Of a stretch of DNA of 64,000 nt, positions 19,050 to 27,786 are shown in pieces; the stretch's first letter is position 1, and every line of letters starts with the position of its first letter. A program made the position numbers and the translations under genes. A model generated the notes under the pieces. It worked only from the letters and a program-made list of their open reading frames with translations. It had not been told where the DNA came from and made no database searches. Location: NCBI RefSeq assembly GCF_021560015.1, contig NZ_CP073588.1, positions 124,001 through 188,000 on the forward strand. The letters run 5' to 3'. This DNA is from Shewanella vesiculosa (GTDB taxonomy: Bacteria > Pseudomonadota > Gammaproteobacteria > Enterobacterales > Shewanellaceae).

Positions 19050-19826
19050 ATGAAGTATAAATGGATATTACTTCAGGTGCTTGTGATTAGCATACCTATG
19101 TATGCCCAAGCCGAAGCACCTCAAGTTGTCGCTGCGCCAGTACCTGCGGTTGAAATTAAATATAATGATCCTCTTGATCCATTTGAGGAGATTAACCGCA
19201 CTATGTGGGATTTTAATTATCTGTTTTTAGACAGATATATTATTCGCCCAGTCGCTCATGGCTATAAAGATTATGTGCCTAATCCGCTAAGAACGGGGGT
19301 TAATAATTTTGTTTATAACTTAGAAGAGCCCAGCTCCCTAGTCAATAATACTCTGCAAGGAAAGTGGAAATGGGCAGCTAATGCTGGTGGGCGTTTTACC
19401 GTTAACACCACCATTGGTTTATTGGGCTTGGTAGATGTAGCCGACATGATGGGGATGCACCGTAAACAGGACGACTTTAACGAAGTTTTAGGTTATTACG
19501 GTACGCCCAATGGTCCTTATTTTATGGCGCCATTTTATGGTCCAATTGTGACAAGAGAATTAGCCTCTGATTGGGTGGATGGTCTATACTTTCCCTTATC
19601 GGAGTTAACTTTTTGGCAATCAGTATTAAAATGGGGCTTAAAAGGCTTAGATGCTCGTTCTAAGGCCATTGATCAAGAACGATTATTAGACAATGCTCTC
19701 GATCCTTATGCTTTTGTAAAAGATGCCTATTTACAGCATATGGATTACAAAGTGTTTGATGGTGATGTGCCATCAAGTCAAGCAGACGATGAGTTACTTG
19801 ATGAGTATTTAGATGAGCTAGAATAG
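19050..19826 (+). CDS. mlaA: MlaA/VacJ-family outer-membrane lipid-asymmetry protein
   Basis: The protein reads DPLDPFEEINRTMWDFN, then DRYIIRPVAHGYKDYVP, NLEEPSSLVNN and LGYYGTPNGPYFMAPFYGP, the conserved core of MlaA, which removes phospholipids from the outer leaflet of the outer membrane and hands them to MlaC. The start at 19050 gives a clean signal peptide ending in AQA; the longer frame back to 19014 has no support. Unlike E. coli MlaA there is no lipobox cysteine in the first 60 residues, so it may not be lipidated. The C terminus is acidic. The rest of the mla operon is not next to it. Confidence 0.88.
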   Translation: MKYKWILLQVLVISIPMYAQAEAPQVVAAPVPAVEIKYNDPLDPFEEINRTMWDFNYLFLDRYIIRPVAHGYKDYVPNPLRTGVNNFVYNLEEPSSLVNNTLQGKWKWAANAGGRFTVNTTIGLLGLVDVADMMGMHRKQDDFNEVLGYYGTPNGPYFMAPFYGPIVTRELASDWVDGLYFPLSELTFWQSVLKWGLKGLDARSKAIDQERLLDNALDPYAFVKDAYLQHMDYKVFDGDVPSSQADDELLDEYLDELE

Positions 19827-19873
19827 TCGAGGCATACAGGCACCTCGACAGTGAATGTCTGTGAGGTTGTTGT

Positions 19874-20995
19874 ATGGCGCTAACTGATGTCGAGATCCTC
19901 TTTGTTGAAGATGACCCGATATTTCGCCATGTCGTTGCTAGTTTTTTGCAAGGACAAGGTGCTCGGGTTACTCAAGCTTGTAATGGCTATGAAGGTATAG
20001 CCCTTTTTTCTGATTCTATTTTTGACATTGTTATTGCAGATTTAAGCATGCCAGGCCTTGATGGCTTATCTATGCTTAAGCAAATGCAAGATATTAATCC
20101 TGCTATACCTGCTATTGTTATTTCTGGTAACGATGTGATGTCTGATGTTGTAGAGGCATTGCGCATCGGTGCCAGTGATTATCTGACTAAGCCGATTGCA
20201 GATTTACTTATTATTGAACAAGCTATCATTCAAGCTATGATGTCAGCTGCGACGCCTATGAATGTGTCTGGGCAATTTCATTTACAAGAAATGAATGAGC
20301 TTTCATATCAAGAACTCACGGATAATTTATCTCTGCTTGAGCAAAATGCTCAAGCAGCCAAAAGTGTTCAGCAGCAATTATTTCCGGCTTCACATATCTA
20401 TTATCCTAAAGCGGATATCAATTATAGCCTGTTTAAAAATAATGATATAAGTGCCTATTTTATTGACTCTACTATGGTGGGCGATCATCATTTAGTTATG
20501 TATATGGCCCACTTTTCGCCAGAGGACAATAGTGCTGCTTTTGGCTGTGTATTACTCCGCAGTTTTATCAATCAAAAACTTAAGCTGTTTAGAAATGGCC
20601 TAAGTAATACCTTAATTGAACCCAAGAATATGCTGACGTATCTTAATGAACGTATGGTTAAGTCAGGGTTACATATTCATACCGATATTATTTATGTGTG
20701 TATCGATTTGAGCCAGTATTTGTTATCAATAGGCCAATCAGGTAAGGGCCTGCGGTGTTATTTACGCAATGGCAATATACTCACGCCCTTAGCTTTGCCT
20801 GAATCAGCGCCGCTTGGTAGCGCGATGTGGGATAAGCCCAGTATGCAAGTTAGAACTTTACTAAGAGATGAACAGATTTGTATTGGTACACATTTTTATG
20901 AGCATAAACAACAATTGCTTGATAATCGATTTACAGGCTTAGTGTATCAGTCAGATATTAAAGCGGGTGGCTTTATGCAGTTAGCGTGTCGCTGA
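19874..20995 (+). CDS. RssB-like response regulator with degenerate PP2C domain
   Basis: A 373-residue protein. The receiver domain (about 5-125) has EDD, phospho-acceptor Asp in IVIADLSMPGLDG and a TKP lysine. A short helical linker (LLEQNAQAAKSVQQQLFP) leads to a SpoIIE/PP2C-like domain, but the metal-binding motifs expected for an active phosphatase (the GDVSGHG-type Asp) are replaced (YMAHFSPEDNS), so it is probably not catalytic. That layout is like E. coli RssB, which delivers sigma S to ClpXP, or the Shewanella partner-switching regulators. GAGG precedes the ATG. It sits 47 bases after the mlaA-like gene and may be co-transcribed. Confidence 0.8.
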   Translation: MALTDVEILFVEDDPIFRHVVASFLQGQGARVTQACNGYEGIALFSDSIFDIVIADLSMPGLDGLSMLKQMQDINPAIPAIVISGNDVMSDVVEALRIGASDYLTKPIADLLIIEQAIIQAMMSAATPMNVSGQFHLQEMNELSYQELTDNLSLLEQNAQAAKSVQQQLFPASHIYYPKADINYSLFKNNDISAYFIDSTMVGDHHLVMYMAHFSPEDNSAAFGCVLLRSFINQKLKLFRNGLSNTLIEPKNMLTYLNERMVKSGLHIHTDIIYVCIDLSQYLLSIGQSGKGLRCYLRNGNILTPLALPESAPLGSAMWDKPSMQVRTLLRDEQICIGTHFYEHKQQLLDNRFTGLVYQSDIKAGGFMQLACR

Positions 20996-21026
20996 TCATT
21001 GTTAGAGGCTATCTAGACACTAGAAA

Positions 21027-21077
21027 CCTAGAGCGCTGCTAGGACGCTTCGCGGCTAGAGTCTATAAAAGCAAACAG
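21027..21077. repeat. Dispersed intergenic repeat, related copy
   Basis: CCTAGAGCGC, a central hairpin-like ACGCTTCGCGGCT, then CTATAAAAGCAAACAG matches the layout of the tandem copies at 9937-10030, 11 kb away. Confidence 0.6.
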
Positions 21078-21094
21078 CATAGCGAAGCGATTTA

Positions 21095-21130
21095 TAAAAA
21101 ATCCCCTCACAAGAAAACTTGGAGGGGATG
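21095..21130 (-). terminator. Terminator of the peptide transporter gene
   Basis: ATCCCCTC/GAGGGGAT inverted repeat with an inner CAAG/CTTG pairing. On the minus strand it is followed by a T-run, and it lies just past the stop codon at 21162. Confidence 0.85.
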
Positions 21131-21161
21131 ATATTAAGAGTAACAATTACGTCAATACGAA

Positions 21162-22670
21162 TTAACGTTGAATACCTTCGTGTTCAGCTGTGACTGCAAT
21201 CTCTTCTTCTAACACTTCTTCTTCAGTGTCATTTTTGCTTTCAGCACCGTGCATCCAGTCAACCAATTTGTTTGACATGAAGTACAAAATAATCCCTGAA
21301 ATAACCGCAGTAATACCGATACCAGCAAAAATAGCCATCGCGTTTGCTAGCTGCTCTTCTACTTCACCGCCATGACCAATCAATGAACCGACTAGGCCAC
21401 CAATTTTATTGGCTGCAGCGATAAATAGGAACCATGCACCCATCATTAACGAAGCGATGCGCAGTGGAGCCAGTTTGGTTACCATTGATAAACCAATAGG
21501 TGATAAACATAATTCACCCATGGTGTGGAAGAAGTAAGCTCCAACTAACCACCACATGCTTGATTTAACCGAAGCGTCGCCACCCATTTCGAATACAGCG
21601 CCCATCATAAATAGGAAACCAATCGCCAATAAGAATAAGCCTATAGCAAACTTAATTGGTGAGTTGGGTTCACTTTTACCAAGACGAATCCAAATTGAGG
21701 CAATCACGGGAGCAAAAACAACAATGAAAATAGCATTGAGTGATTGGAAATAAGTGGTAGGCACTTCCCATGAGCCAATCATACGGTCGGTGAAATTGTT
21801 GGTGAACAAGTTCATTAAGCCGCCAGCTTGCTCGAATCCCGCCCAGAAGATGATGGTAAATAAACCCATTACCATAATCACTTTAATGCGGTCACGTTCA
21901 ATCTTGGTCAGTGGCTCACTTCTGATCTCACCTTTGGCTTCATTTTTTCTTTGTTCTACTCTTGCAGCCGGTTCAGTACCGATATCGCCAAGTAATTTTT
22001 GAGCAAAGAAAAATTGAATGATTAAGGATAAAATCATACCAACACCAGCGCAGAAGAAACCTGCTTGCCAGTTGTTGATGAACACGTCTTTACCATCGAT
22101 AACAACGTCATGACCAAACGAAGTGTAAGCCCAGGCAACGATAAAGCCTGATAAGGCTGCACCTAGGTTGATCCCCATGTAAAATATCGTAAATGCACCG
22201 TCACGACGGTGATCACCAGCAGGATATAAATCACCTACCATGGTAGAGATATTGGGTTTAAATAGACCGTTACCTAAAATTAGCGTTCCTAAACCAATAT
22301 AAAACACAGTGGTTTCTAAGCCTGGCATCCAGCTATGCGGTGCTGCAAGTGTAAATTGACCTGCTGCCATTAAGAAGCCACCAATATAAATGGCTTTACG
22401 TTGACCTAATACGTTATCAGCTAGCCAGCCACCAATTAATGGTGTCAAGTAAACTAAACCAGTAAAAGTACCATATAGTGATAGTGCGTCTGCTTGGGTC
22501 CAGCCTAAACCGCCACCTGCTTGATCGCTTTGCACTTTATCGACGAGATAAAGTACTAAAATTGCACGCATGGCGTAATAACTAAAACGTTCCCATAGTT
22601 CTGTTGTAAAAAGTAAGAACAACCCCTTAGGGTGCCCAAACAATGTACCTTGAGGTTTTGCGTCACTCAT
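21162..22670 (-). CDS. POT/PTR-family proton-dependent oligopeptide transporter
   Basis: About 502 residues with some 14 membrane helices. The POT signature is clear: TELWERFSYYAMRAILVLYL (the ExxERFxYY proton-coupling motif) in helix 1, and later FYMGINLGAALSGF. It imports di- and tripeptides with protons across the inner membrane, like DtpA. The ATG at 22670 is chosen over an upstream GTG because GGAAG lies just before it. The C-terminal tail is acidic. Peptide uptake fits the two secreted S9 peptidases elsewhere in the window. Single gene with its own terminator. Confidence 0.92.
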   Translation of the reverse strand: MSDAKPQGTLFGHPKGLFLLFTTELWERFSYYAMRAILVLYLVDKVQSDQAGGGLGWTQADALSLYGTFTGLVYLTPLIGGWLADNVLGQRKAIYIGGFLMAAGQFTLAAPHSWMPGLETTVFYIGLGTLILGNGLFKPNISTMVGDLYPAGDHRRDGAFTIFYMGINLGAALSGFIVAWAYTSFGHDVVIDGKDVFINNWQAGFFCAGVGMILSLIIQFFFAQKLLGDIGTEPAARVEQRKNEAKGEIRSEPLTKIERDRIKVIMVMGLFTIIFWAGFEQAGGLMNLFTNNFTDRMIGSWEVPTTYFQSLNAIFIVVFAPVIASIWIRLGKSEPNSPIKFAIGLFLLAIGFLFMMGAVFEMGGDASVKSSMWWLVGAYFFHTMGELCLSPIGLSMVTKLAPLRIASLMMGAWFLFIAAANKIGGLVGSLIGHGGEVEEQLANAMAIFAGIGITAVISGIILYFMSNKLVDWMHGAESKNDTEEEVLEEEIAVTAEHEGIQR

Positions 22671-23204
22671 TAAGTCTTCCACCTTAAGCTTGTGATTGCC
22701 TGTGAGAAAAATATCGTCACAGAAATAATTGTTTGCAAGAGTTGTCTATGACTGACTTTTCCACGAACACCTGAAATAGCGGGTATTTGAATGTGATAAA
22801 GCAATACTGAGCAACTTTATTGTCTATTTTTTATAATAAATAATGTCATTTTGATGCTAAAAGCTGACCAAACATCAAAAAGCTAACCTTATATACCCTT
22901 TAAGAGGCGACAAAGTCAATGTTAATGCGGGGAACAGAGAGGTTAAGCTTGTTATCAATTGTGTCCAAGTAGACTGTTAACGTGCTTGAATGTTAAGGGA
23001 TTGTTTTTAAGCTTGCGCGATAATAGCACCTAGGCTGATAAGGTTTTCTAAGCTGGCGCCGATATCCCTATCACGCTTAAGTGACATTAGCGTGAAGCCT
23101 GTCTAGCAAGGTATTGATTATAAAGTGTTGTCTTTTAATTTAACTTATAAACAGGTAAAATACGTCTCATTAACATATTTCGATGTCATGTCGAAGGGGT
23201 ATTT
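22671..23204. other. 534-base divergent intergenic region
   Basis: It lies between the peptide transporter and the ompA-like gene. An inverted repeat CTGTGA-N11-TCACAG at 22700-22722 sits 30 bases before the transporter start and may be an operator. The rest is AT-rich with no convincing ORF or RNA. Confidence 0.4.
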
Positions 23205-23849
23205 ATGGCTATCATTCGTACGTTGACATTGATCTTAATGGGGTGTTTTATCTTCACAGCCCATGCTTGGGTTGATACTGATTTTGACGGGGTACCAGAT
23301 AAAAAAGATGCATGTAATGATACACCTGCTAATAGTGTTGTTATGGCAAATGGCTGTATTGATACTGAGTTGTTGATTGTCGATGAAGATGCCGAAGATG
23401 ATAGCGCTTTTGATGCGGAGCTAGGGGCAACAGTTACTAATAATGCTGCTCTTATCGCTGAACAATGTCGTCAACAGCGAGAAATCTCTGTGGCTGTTGA
23501 TTGTTTTGGGTCTATTCTTCAACCAGTATATTTTGATTTCGATAAATCAAAGGTATTGTTAACTCAACGACCAACCTTAGTGAGAGTGCAACAATATATT
23601 GAGCAACACCCTGAGGTCGTCATCCGTTTAGAAGGGCATACCGATAGTATTGGTAGTGATGCTGTCAACCAGGCGCTATCACTTAAACGTGCTGCCACGA
23701 TTAAAAATTTGCTGGTTAATGAATATCAATTTCAGCCAACGTCGATTGGGATTGTTGGAATGAGTAACAAAAATCCGGTCGCTGATAACGCCACTGTAGA
23801 AGGGCGGCAGCGTAATCGACGTGTAGAGTTTATTATATCGGCAGAATAA
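23205..23849 (+). CDS. OmpA-family peptidoglycan-binding outer-membrane protein
   Basis: A 214-residue protein with a signal peptide ending near AHA, a short acidic thrombospondin-type-3-like repeat DTDFDGVPDKKDACNDTP (calcium-binding style), and a C-terminal OmpA domain: YFDFDKSKV, LEGHTDSIGSD and the NRRVEF end that binds diaminopimelate in peptidoglycan. The large OmpA beta-barrel is absent. It precedes an mscS gene by 25 bases on the same strand, so the two may share a transcript. Confidence 0.88.
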   Translation: MAIIRTLTLILMGCFIFTAHAWVDTDFDGVPDKKDACNDTPANSVVMANGCIDTELLIVDEDAEDDSAFDAELGATVTNNAALIAEQCRQQREISVAVDCFGSILQPVYFDFDKSKVLLTQRPTLVRVQQYIEQHPEVVIRLEGHTDSIGSDAVNQALSLKRAATIKNLLVNEYQFQPTSIGIVGMSNKNPVADNATVEGRQRNRRVEFIISAE

Positions 23850-23874
23850 TACTGCTATTTAAAGGGAGAAAGGA

Positions 23875-24708
23875 ATGGAAAACATAGAAGGTTTAGATGC
23901 TTTAGTGGAGCAGGCACCTGAGTTTTTGATGACTTATGGTCTTAAAGCGCTAGCTGCTATTGTTATTTTTGTCATCGGTAAGTATTTTTCCGGTGTCGCA
24001 AAACGCATAACAACCAAATTACTGACAAGCCGCAAAGTGGATGCAACAGTTGTTTCGTTTGTGGCAAACTTAGCGTGGATGTTGGTCTTTGTATTTACAA
24101 TTGTCGCTACACTTGGTCAGGTTGGCGTGCAAACAGCTTCACTCGTTGCGGTTATCGGTGCTGCGGGTTTAGCGGTTGGTTTAGCATTACAAGGTTCTCT
24201 TTCAAACTTTGCATCAGGCGTATTAATGGTGCTTTTCCGCCCATGTCGTGTTGGTGACTTTATTGAAGCGGCTGGTGTTGCTGGCGTAGTTGATGAGATA
24301 ACAATTTTCTCTACCCGTTTACGTACCGGTGATAACAAAGTTATCATCGCGCCTAACTCTTCGATTATGAACGGCACGATTACCAATTACTCGGCATTAG
24401 AAAAGCGTCGTATCGATTTAATTATCGGTGTTTCGTATACTGCTGATATCGCTAAAACTAAGAAAGTATTAGCAGATATTCTTGATAACAATCCACTGGT
24501 GTTAAAAGATCCAGCTTATACCATCGGCCTAGCAGAACTCGCTGACAGTTCAATTAACTTTGTGGTTCGTCCATGGGTTAAAACATCAGACTATTGGCCT
24601 GTACGTTTTGAATTGCTTGAGCAAATCAAGAATGCACTAGATGCAGCTGAAATTGAAATTCCATTTCCACAAATGGATTTACATGTCAAAGAAGTTCCAG
24701 CAAAATAA
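23875..24708 (+). CDS. mscS: Small-conductance mechanosensitive channel MscS
   Basis: A 277-residue inner-membrane protein of the same size as E. coli MscS. It has three N-terminal helices, the glycine/alanine-rich pore helix (AVIGAAGLAVGLALQGSLSN), the beta domain (FRPCRVGDFIEAAGVAGVV) and PNSSIMNGTITNYS. It releases solutes on hypo-osmotic shock. A GGGAGAAAGG ribosome site lies just before the ATG. It ends in a strong terminator. Confidence 0.93.
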   Translation: MENIEGLDALVEQAPEFLMTYGLKALAAIVIFVIGKYFSGVAKRITTKLLTSRKVDATVVSFVANLAWMLVFVFTIVATLGQVGVQTASLVAVIGAAGLAVGLALQGSLSNFASGVLMVLFRPCRVGDFIEAAGVAGVVDEITIFSTRLRTGDNKVIIAPNSSIMNGTITNYSALEKRRIDLIIGVSYTADIAKTKKVLADILDNNPLVLKDPAYTIGLAELADSSINFVVRPWVKTSDYWPVRFELLEQIKNALDAAEIEIPFPQMDLHVKEVPAK

Positions 24709-24731
24709 CATTGCAGGCAATTTAATATTTT

Positions 24732-24757
24732 AAAAACCAGCATTTGCTGGTTTTTTT
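24732..24757 (+). terminator. Terminator between mscS and tpx
   Basis: AAAAACCAGCA/TGCTGGTTTTT hairpin with a T-run. Confidence 0.85.
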
Positions 24758-24774
24758 ATACAAGGAGTTTTTCC

Positions 24775-25368
24775 ATGAAGCTATTTTCAACCTTTGCGGC
24801 GATCACACTATTATCCTCATCTGTTATAAGCGCTCACAGTTTTGCTGGCGAAAAAACCATGATTACCATGGGCGGTAACCCGGTTGCATTAGAGGGTAAG
24901 ATGCCGAGCTTAAATAAGACTGCACCATCATTTACAGTGGTTGATGATAAGTTTAACCCAGTAAGCTTAAGTGATTTTAAAGGTAAAACAGTACTGATTA
25001 GTGCTGTACCAAGCTTAGACACTGGCGTATGTGCGTTGCAAACCAAGCGGTTTAACAAAGAATTTTCTCAATATGATGCTGATGTTGTCATGCTAACCAT
25101 CAGTGAAGACTTACCATTTGCCCAAAAGCGTTTTTGCCAAACTGAAAATGTAGATAAAATTAAAGTGTTATCAGATTCAGTATGGCGTGACTTTGGTGAT
25201 AAATATGGTTTGTTAATTAAAGACCATGGTTTATTGGCTCGTTCTATTTTTATTATTGATCCTCAGGGTATTTTAAAGTACCAAGAGCTAGTAACAGAAG
25301 TCAGCGAGCACCCAAACTATGATGCAGCTTTAGCGGCATTAACAGAAATATCGTCACTCGCTAAGTAA
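24775..25368 (+). CDS. tpx: Exported thiol peroxidase Tpx
   Basis: A 197-residue atypical 2-Cys peroxiredoxin: peroxidatic Cys in SLDTGVCALQTKRF and resolving Cys in FAQKRFCQTEN, the Tpx pattern. It reduces hydroperoxides with thioredoxin-like donors. It is about 30 residues longer than E. coli Tpx because of an N-terminal signal peptide (MKLFSTFAAITLLSSS... to HSFAG), so it should work in the periplasm. AAGGAG precedes the ATG. It is followed after 30 bases by ltaE. Confidence 0.93.
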   Translation: MKLFSTFAAITLLSSSVISAHSFAGEKTMITMGGNPVALEGKMPSLNKTAPSFTVVDDKFNPVSLSDFKGKTVLISAVPSLDTGVCALQTKRFNKEFSQYDADVVMLTISEDLPFAQKRFCQTENVDKIKVLSDSVWRDFGDKYGLLIKDHGLLARSIFIIDPQGILKYQELVTEVSEHPNYDAALAALTEISSLAK

Positions 25369-25398
25369 TGGCTGAGTGAATGAGGATAGAGACGCAGT

Positions 25399-26409
25399 AT
25401 GATTGATTTTCGAAGTGATACAGTGACTAAACCGACACAAGCAATGCGCTTAGCTATGTCGAATGCTGAAGTTGGTGACGATGTTTATGGTGATGATCCG
25501 ACCGTGAATAGTTTACAAGACATGGCCGCCGAGATGTTTGGTTTTGATGGTGCCTTGTTTGTGAGCTCTGGTACCCAAGCTAATTTATTAGCTTTAATGT
25601 CCCATTGTGAACGTGGCGATGAGTATCTTTGCGGTCAACAAGCTCATAACTATAAGTTTGAAGGTGGAGGAGCGGCAGTATTAGGCAGTATTCAACCTCA
25701 GCCGTTGAATAATCAAGCCGATGGCAGCATTTTATTGCAAGATATTGAAGCCGCAATTAAGCCTGATGATGTTCATTTTGCTCAAACTCGATTATTGAGT
25801 TTAGAAAACACTATTGGCGGTAAGATATTAAGCCAAGACTATTTAGCCCAAGCGCAAAGCTTGGCGTTTAATCGCGGTCTGAAAATTCATTTAGATGGTG
25901 CTCGTGTGGCCAATGCTGCGGTTGCACAAGGCATTGGTATTGCCGATATTACTCAATACTTTGACTCTGTATCGATTTGTTTATCAAAAGGCTTGTGCGC
26001 GCCGATAGGCTCGATTCTGTTGGGTGATGAGCGCTTAATCAGTAAAGCGACACGCTGGCGTAAAATGCTCGGTGGCGGAATGCGACAAGCAGGTATTATT
26101 GCGGCAGCGGCTAAGCTAGCGTTAACTGAGCAGGTTGACCGTTTAGCGGATGATCATCACAACGCGAGTACTTTAGCTTTATTGTTGGCAGACATGGATG
26201 AATTTACTGTTGATGTGAGCGCAGTGCAGACCAATATTGTCTTTGCTACATTGGCTGAACATATCGATCCTAAAGCGCTTGCGCTAAAACTCGCTAATAA
26301 AGGTATTATCATTAGCCCGAACAGGCAGTTACGCCTAGTGACTCATAAAGACATCAGCGCGAATGACATTAGTGTTTTTGTGAACACGGTAAAGCAAATT
26401 ATTCGTTAA
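25399..26409 (+). CDS. ltaE: Low-specificity L-threonine aldolase
   Basis: A 336-residue PLP enzyme starting MIDFRSDTVTKPTQAM, the family hallmark. It has VGDDVYGDDPTVN, HLDGARVANAA and the Schiff-base lysine in LSKGLCAPIGS. It splits L-threonine and L-allo-threonine to glycine and acetaldehyde. The glycine link is noteworthy because a gcvA regulator lies later in the window. It ends in a strong terminator. Confidence 0.93.
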   Translation: MIDFRSDTVTKPTQAMRLAMSNAEVGDDVYGDDPTVNSLQDMAAEMFGFDGALFVSSGTQANLLALMSHCERGDEYLCGQQAHNYKFEGGGAAVLGSIQPQPLNNQADGSILLQDIEAAIKPDDVHFAQTRLLSLENTIGGKILSQDYLAQAQSLAFNRGLKIHLDGARVANAAVAQGIGIADITQYFDSVSICLSKGLCAPIGSILLGDERLISKATRWRKMLGGGMRQAGIIAAAAKLALTEQVDRLADDHHNASTLALLLADMDEFTVDVSAVQTNIVFATLAEHIDPKALALKLANKGIIISPNRQLRLVTHKDISANDISVFVNTVKQIIR

Positions 26410-26442
26410 TCATTAGTCGTTAATCATTTGCGGTTCATTATC

Positions 26443-26480
26443 AGGTAAAGGCCACACTCAGTGTGGCCTTTACCTTTTTT
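26443..26480 (+). terminator. Terminator of ltaE
   Basis: Near-perfect hairpin AGGTAAAGGCCACAC/GTGTGGCCTTTACCT followed by a T-run. Confidence 0.9.
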
Positions 26481-26645
26481 GGTGCGTGGTTGCATTTATT
26501 TTGGGCATTTTAATCATATATTTATTAAGGTTATATTTTATCTATATGATTTTTATATAATAATATACTTGGCTTAATCATTGCTAATTGTTTAAGGGTA
26601 TGCGCCTAACGACGCAAAATTAATCAGTTAGATAATGAGGTCACT

Positions 26646-27014
26646 ATGAAATATTTCTCACGTCATATCATCATGCCTGTCCATCTCAATAGCACTAAAA
26701 GCTTATGCTGTGGTCAATTGTTAAGTTGGGTCAACGAGGAAGCGACTATTTTTGCCAGTTGCCAGATGCGCAGTCAATTCCACATCGCTAAAGTTATCTC
26801 GGAAATTAGTTTTATGGCGCCAGCACAAACTGGTGACATCATTGAGTTTGGTTTTGAGTTAGTGAGTTTAGGTCAAAGTTCAGTAACTGTGCGTTGTAAA
26901 ATACGCAATAAAGTGAATCATGCACCGATTGCCTTTATTGATAAAATGGTATTTGTTAACGTAAATGAAAATGGTTTGCCTATTCCACACGGTATGCGAG
27001 CCAATGCGGCTTAG
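26646..27014 (+). CDS. Hotdog-fold acyl-CoA thioesterase (YciA-like)
   Basis: A 122-residue single hotdog domain: HLNSTKSLCCGQLLSWVNEEATIFASCQ (the helix region), then ISFMAPAQTGDIIEFGFEL and a long final beta region. The asparagine-aspartate type pattern of YciA/BFIT thioesterases is partly kept. It hydrolyses acyl-CoA; the chain length is not visible. GAGG precedes the ATG. A 236-base AT-rich gap separates it from ltaE. Confidence 0.85.
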   Translation: MKYFSRHIIMPVHLNSTKSLCCGQLLSWVNEEATIFASCQMRSQFHIAKVISEISFMAPAQTGDIIEFGFELVSLGQSSVTVRCKIRNKVNHAPIAFIDKMVFVNVNENGLPIPHGMRANAA

Positions 27015-27072
27015 TTGTTCCATTACTCACAATAGGGTTGCGTTTATGTTGATTGAGCTGAAGATAAACAGC

Positions 27073-27101
27073 AAAAAAATAAGGAGCTATGATAGCTCCT
27101 T
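27073..27101 (-). terminator. Terminator of the 27130-27495 gene
   Basis: AAGGAGCTAT/ATAGCTCCTT hairpin; on the minus strand it is followed by a run of seven T. Confidence 0.85.
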
Positions 27102-27129
27102 AATATTGATGGTAAATAGACTTAGTGTA

Positions 27130-27495
27130 TTACTCGACTTTAGCGATACGCTGTTGATAATCATTGATTAAATGCTCCATTATTTGATTTGGAGAAGCAT
27201 CTTGGCAGCAGTTGTCTAAATAGATTTTAAATGTGACAAGGGCATGGCCATCATGCTTAAGGCGGCTACTTTGCATGGCAAAATAGGCTTCTTCATTATC
27301 GGCTTTTCGAACCACAAAATCGTCTAGTTCAAATGATTTGGTGCCTGAGAGGTTGTGCCATTTAGTGATACGGTCTAGAGCAATTTCACAAGATTGGTTT
27401 ACTTCGATATGGTTGAGCCATGTTGCCGTTTGTTCGTTTTCTTTATAGTGCGGGCATCGAACGGTGTAATTATATATATGAGTAATCGCTGTCAT
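27130..27495 (-). CDS. Conserved-looking hypothetical protein, 121 residues
   Basis: I do not recognise this protein. It is soluble, has no signal peptide, is slightly acidic, and contains a CPHYKENEQTATWLNH segment and a CCQD pair near the end. The frame is supported by GGTAGGT before the ATG, its own terminator and normal codon use. The downstream gene converges on it from the plus strand. No function is proposed. Confidence 0.75.
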   Translation of the reverse strand: MTAITHIYNYTVRCPHYKENEQTATWLNHIEVNQSCEIALDRITKWHNLSGTKSFELDDFVVRKADNEEAYFAMQSSRLKHDGHALVTFKIYLDNCCQDASPNQIMEHLINDYQQRIAKVE

Positions 27496-27656
27496 TGTTT
27501 ACCTACCTATTCGCTATCTAAGTGTTTTCATCATAGACCTTATTTTTTGTATTGGTCAATCCTTATTTCAAGAACTTAGATCTAAGCATCACTTTTTACT
27601 AAATTAAAAATAAGCTGTTGTCATTGTTGGTTTTTCACATTAAACACCAGCTAAAA

Positions 27657-27686
27657 AAGCCCGTAAATAAATACGGGCTTGGGGCT
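27657..27686 (-). terminator. Likely terminator of the iron alcohol dehydrogenase gene
   Basis: AAGCCCGTA/TACGGGCTT hairpin; T-run on the minus strand. It lies about 100 bases past the stop codon at 27787. Confidence 0.75.
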
Positions 27687-27786
27687 GCTTAACTAAACGA
27701 ATTAACCTTAATTCGACCTCAGAGATAAGTTAGCTAAAGTTGACAAACTCATCCCTTTATATTGGTTTATGTTCTGTTATTGAGTT

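Noticed and set aside
22671..23204. Possible small RNA in the long gap
   Set aside because: No terminator hairpin with T-run found within it.
26965..27171. Plus-strand ORF after the thioesterase
   Set aside because: Overlaps the thioesterase end and the terminator hairpin; no ribosome site.
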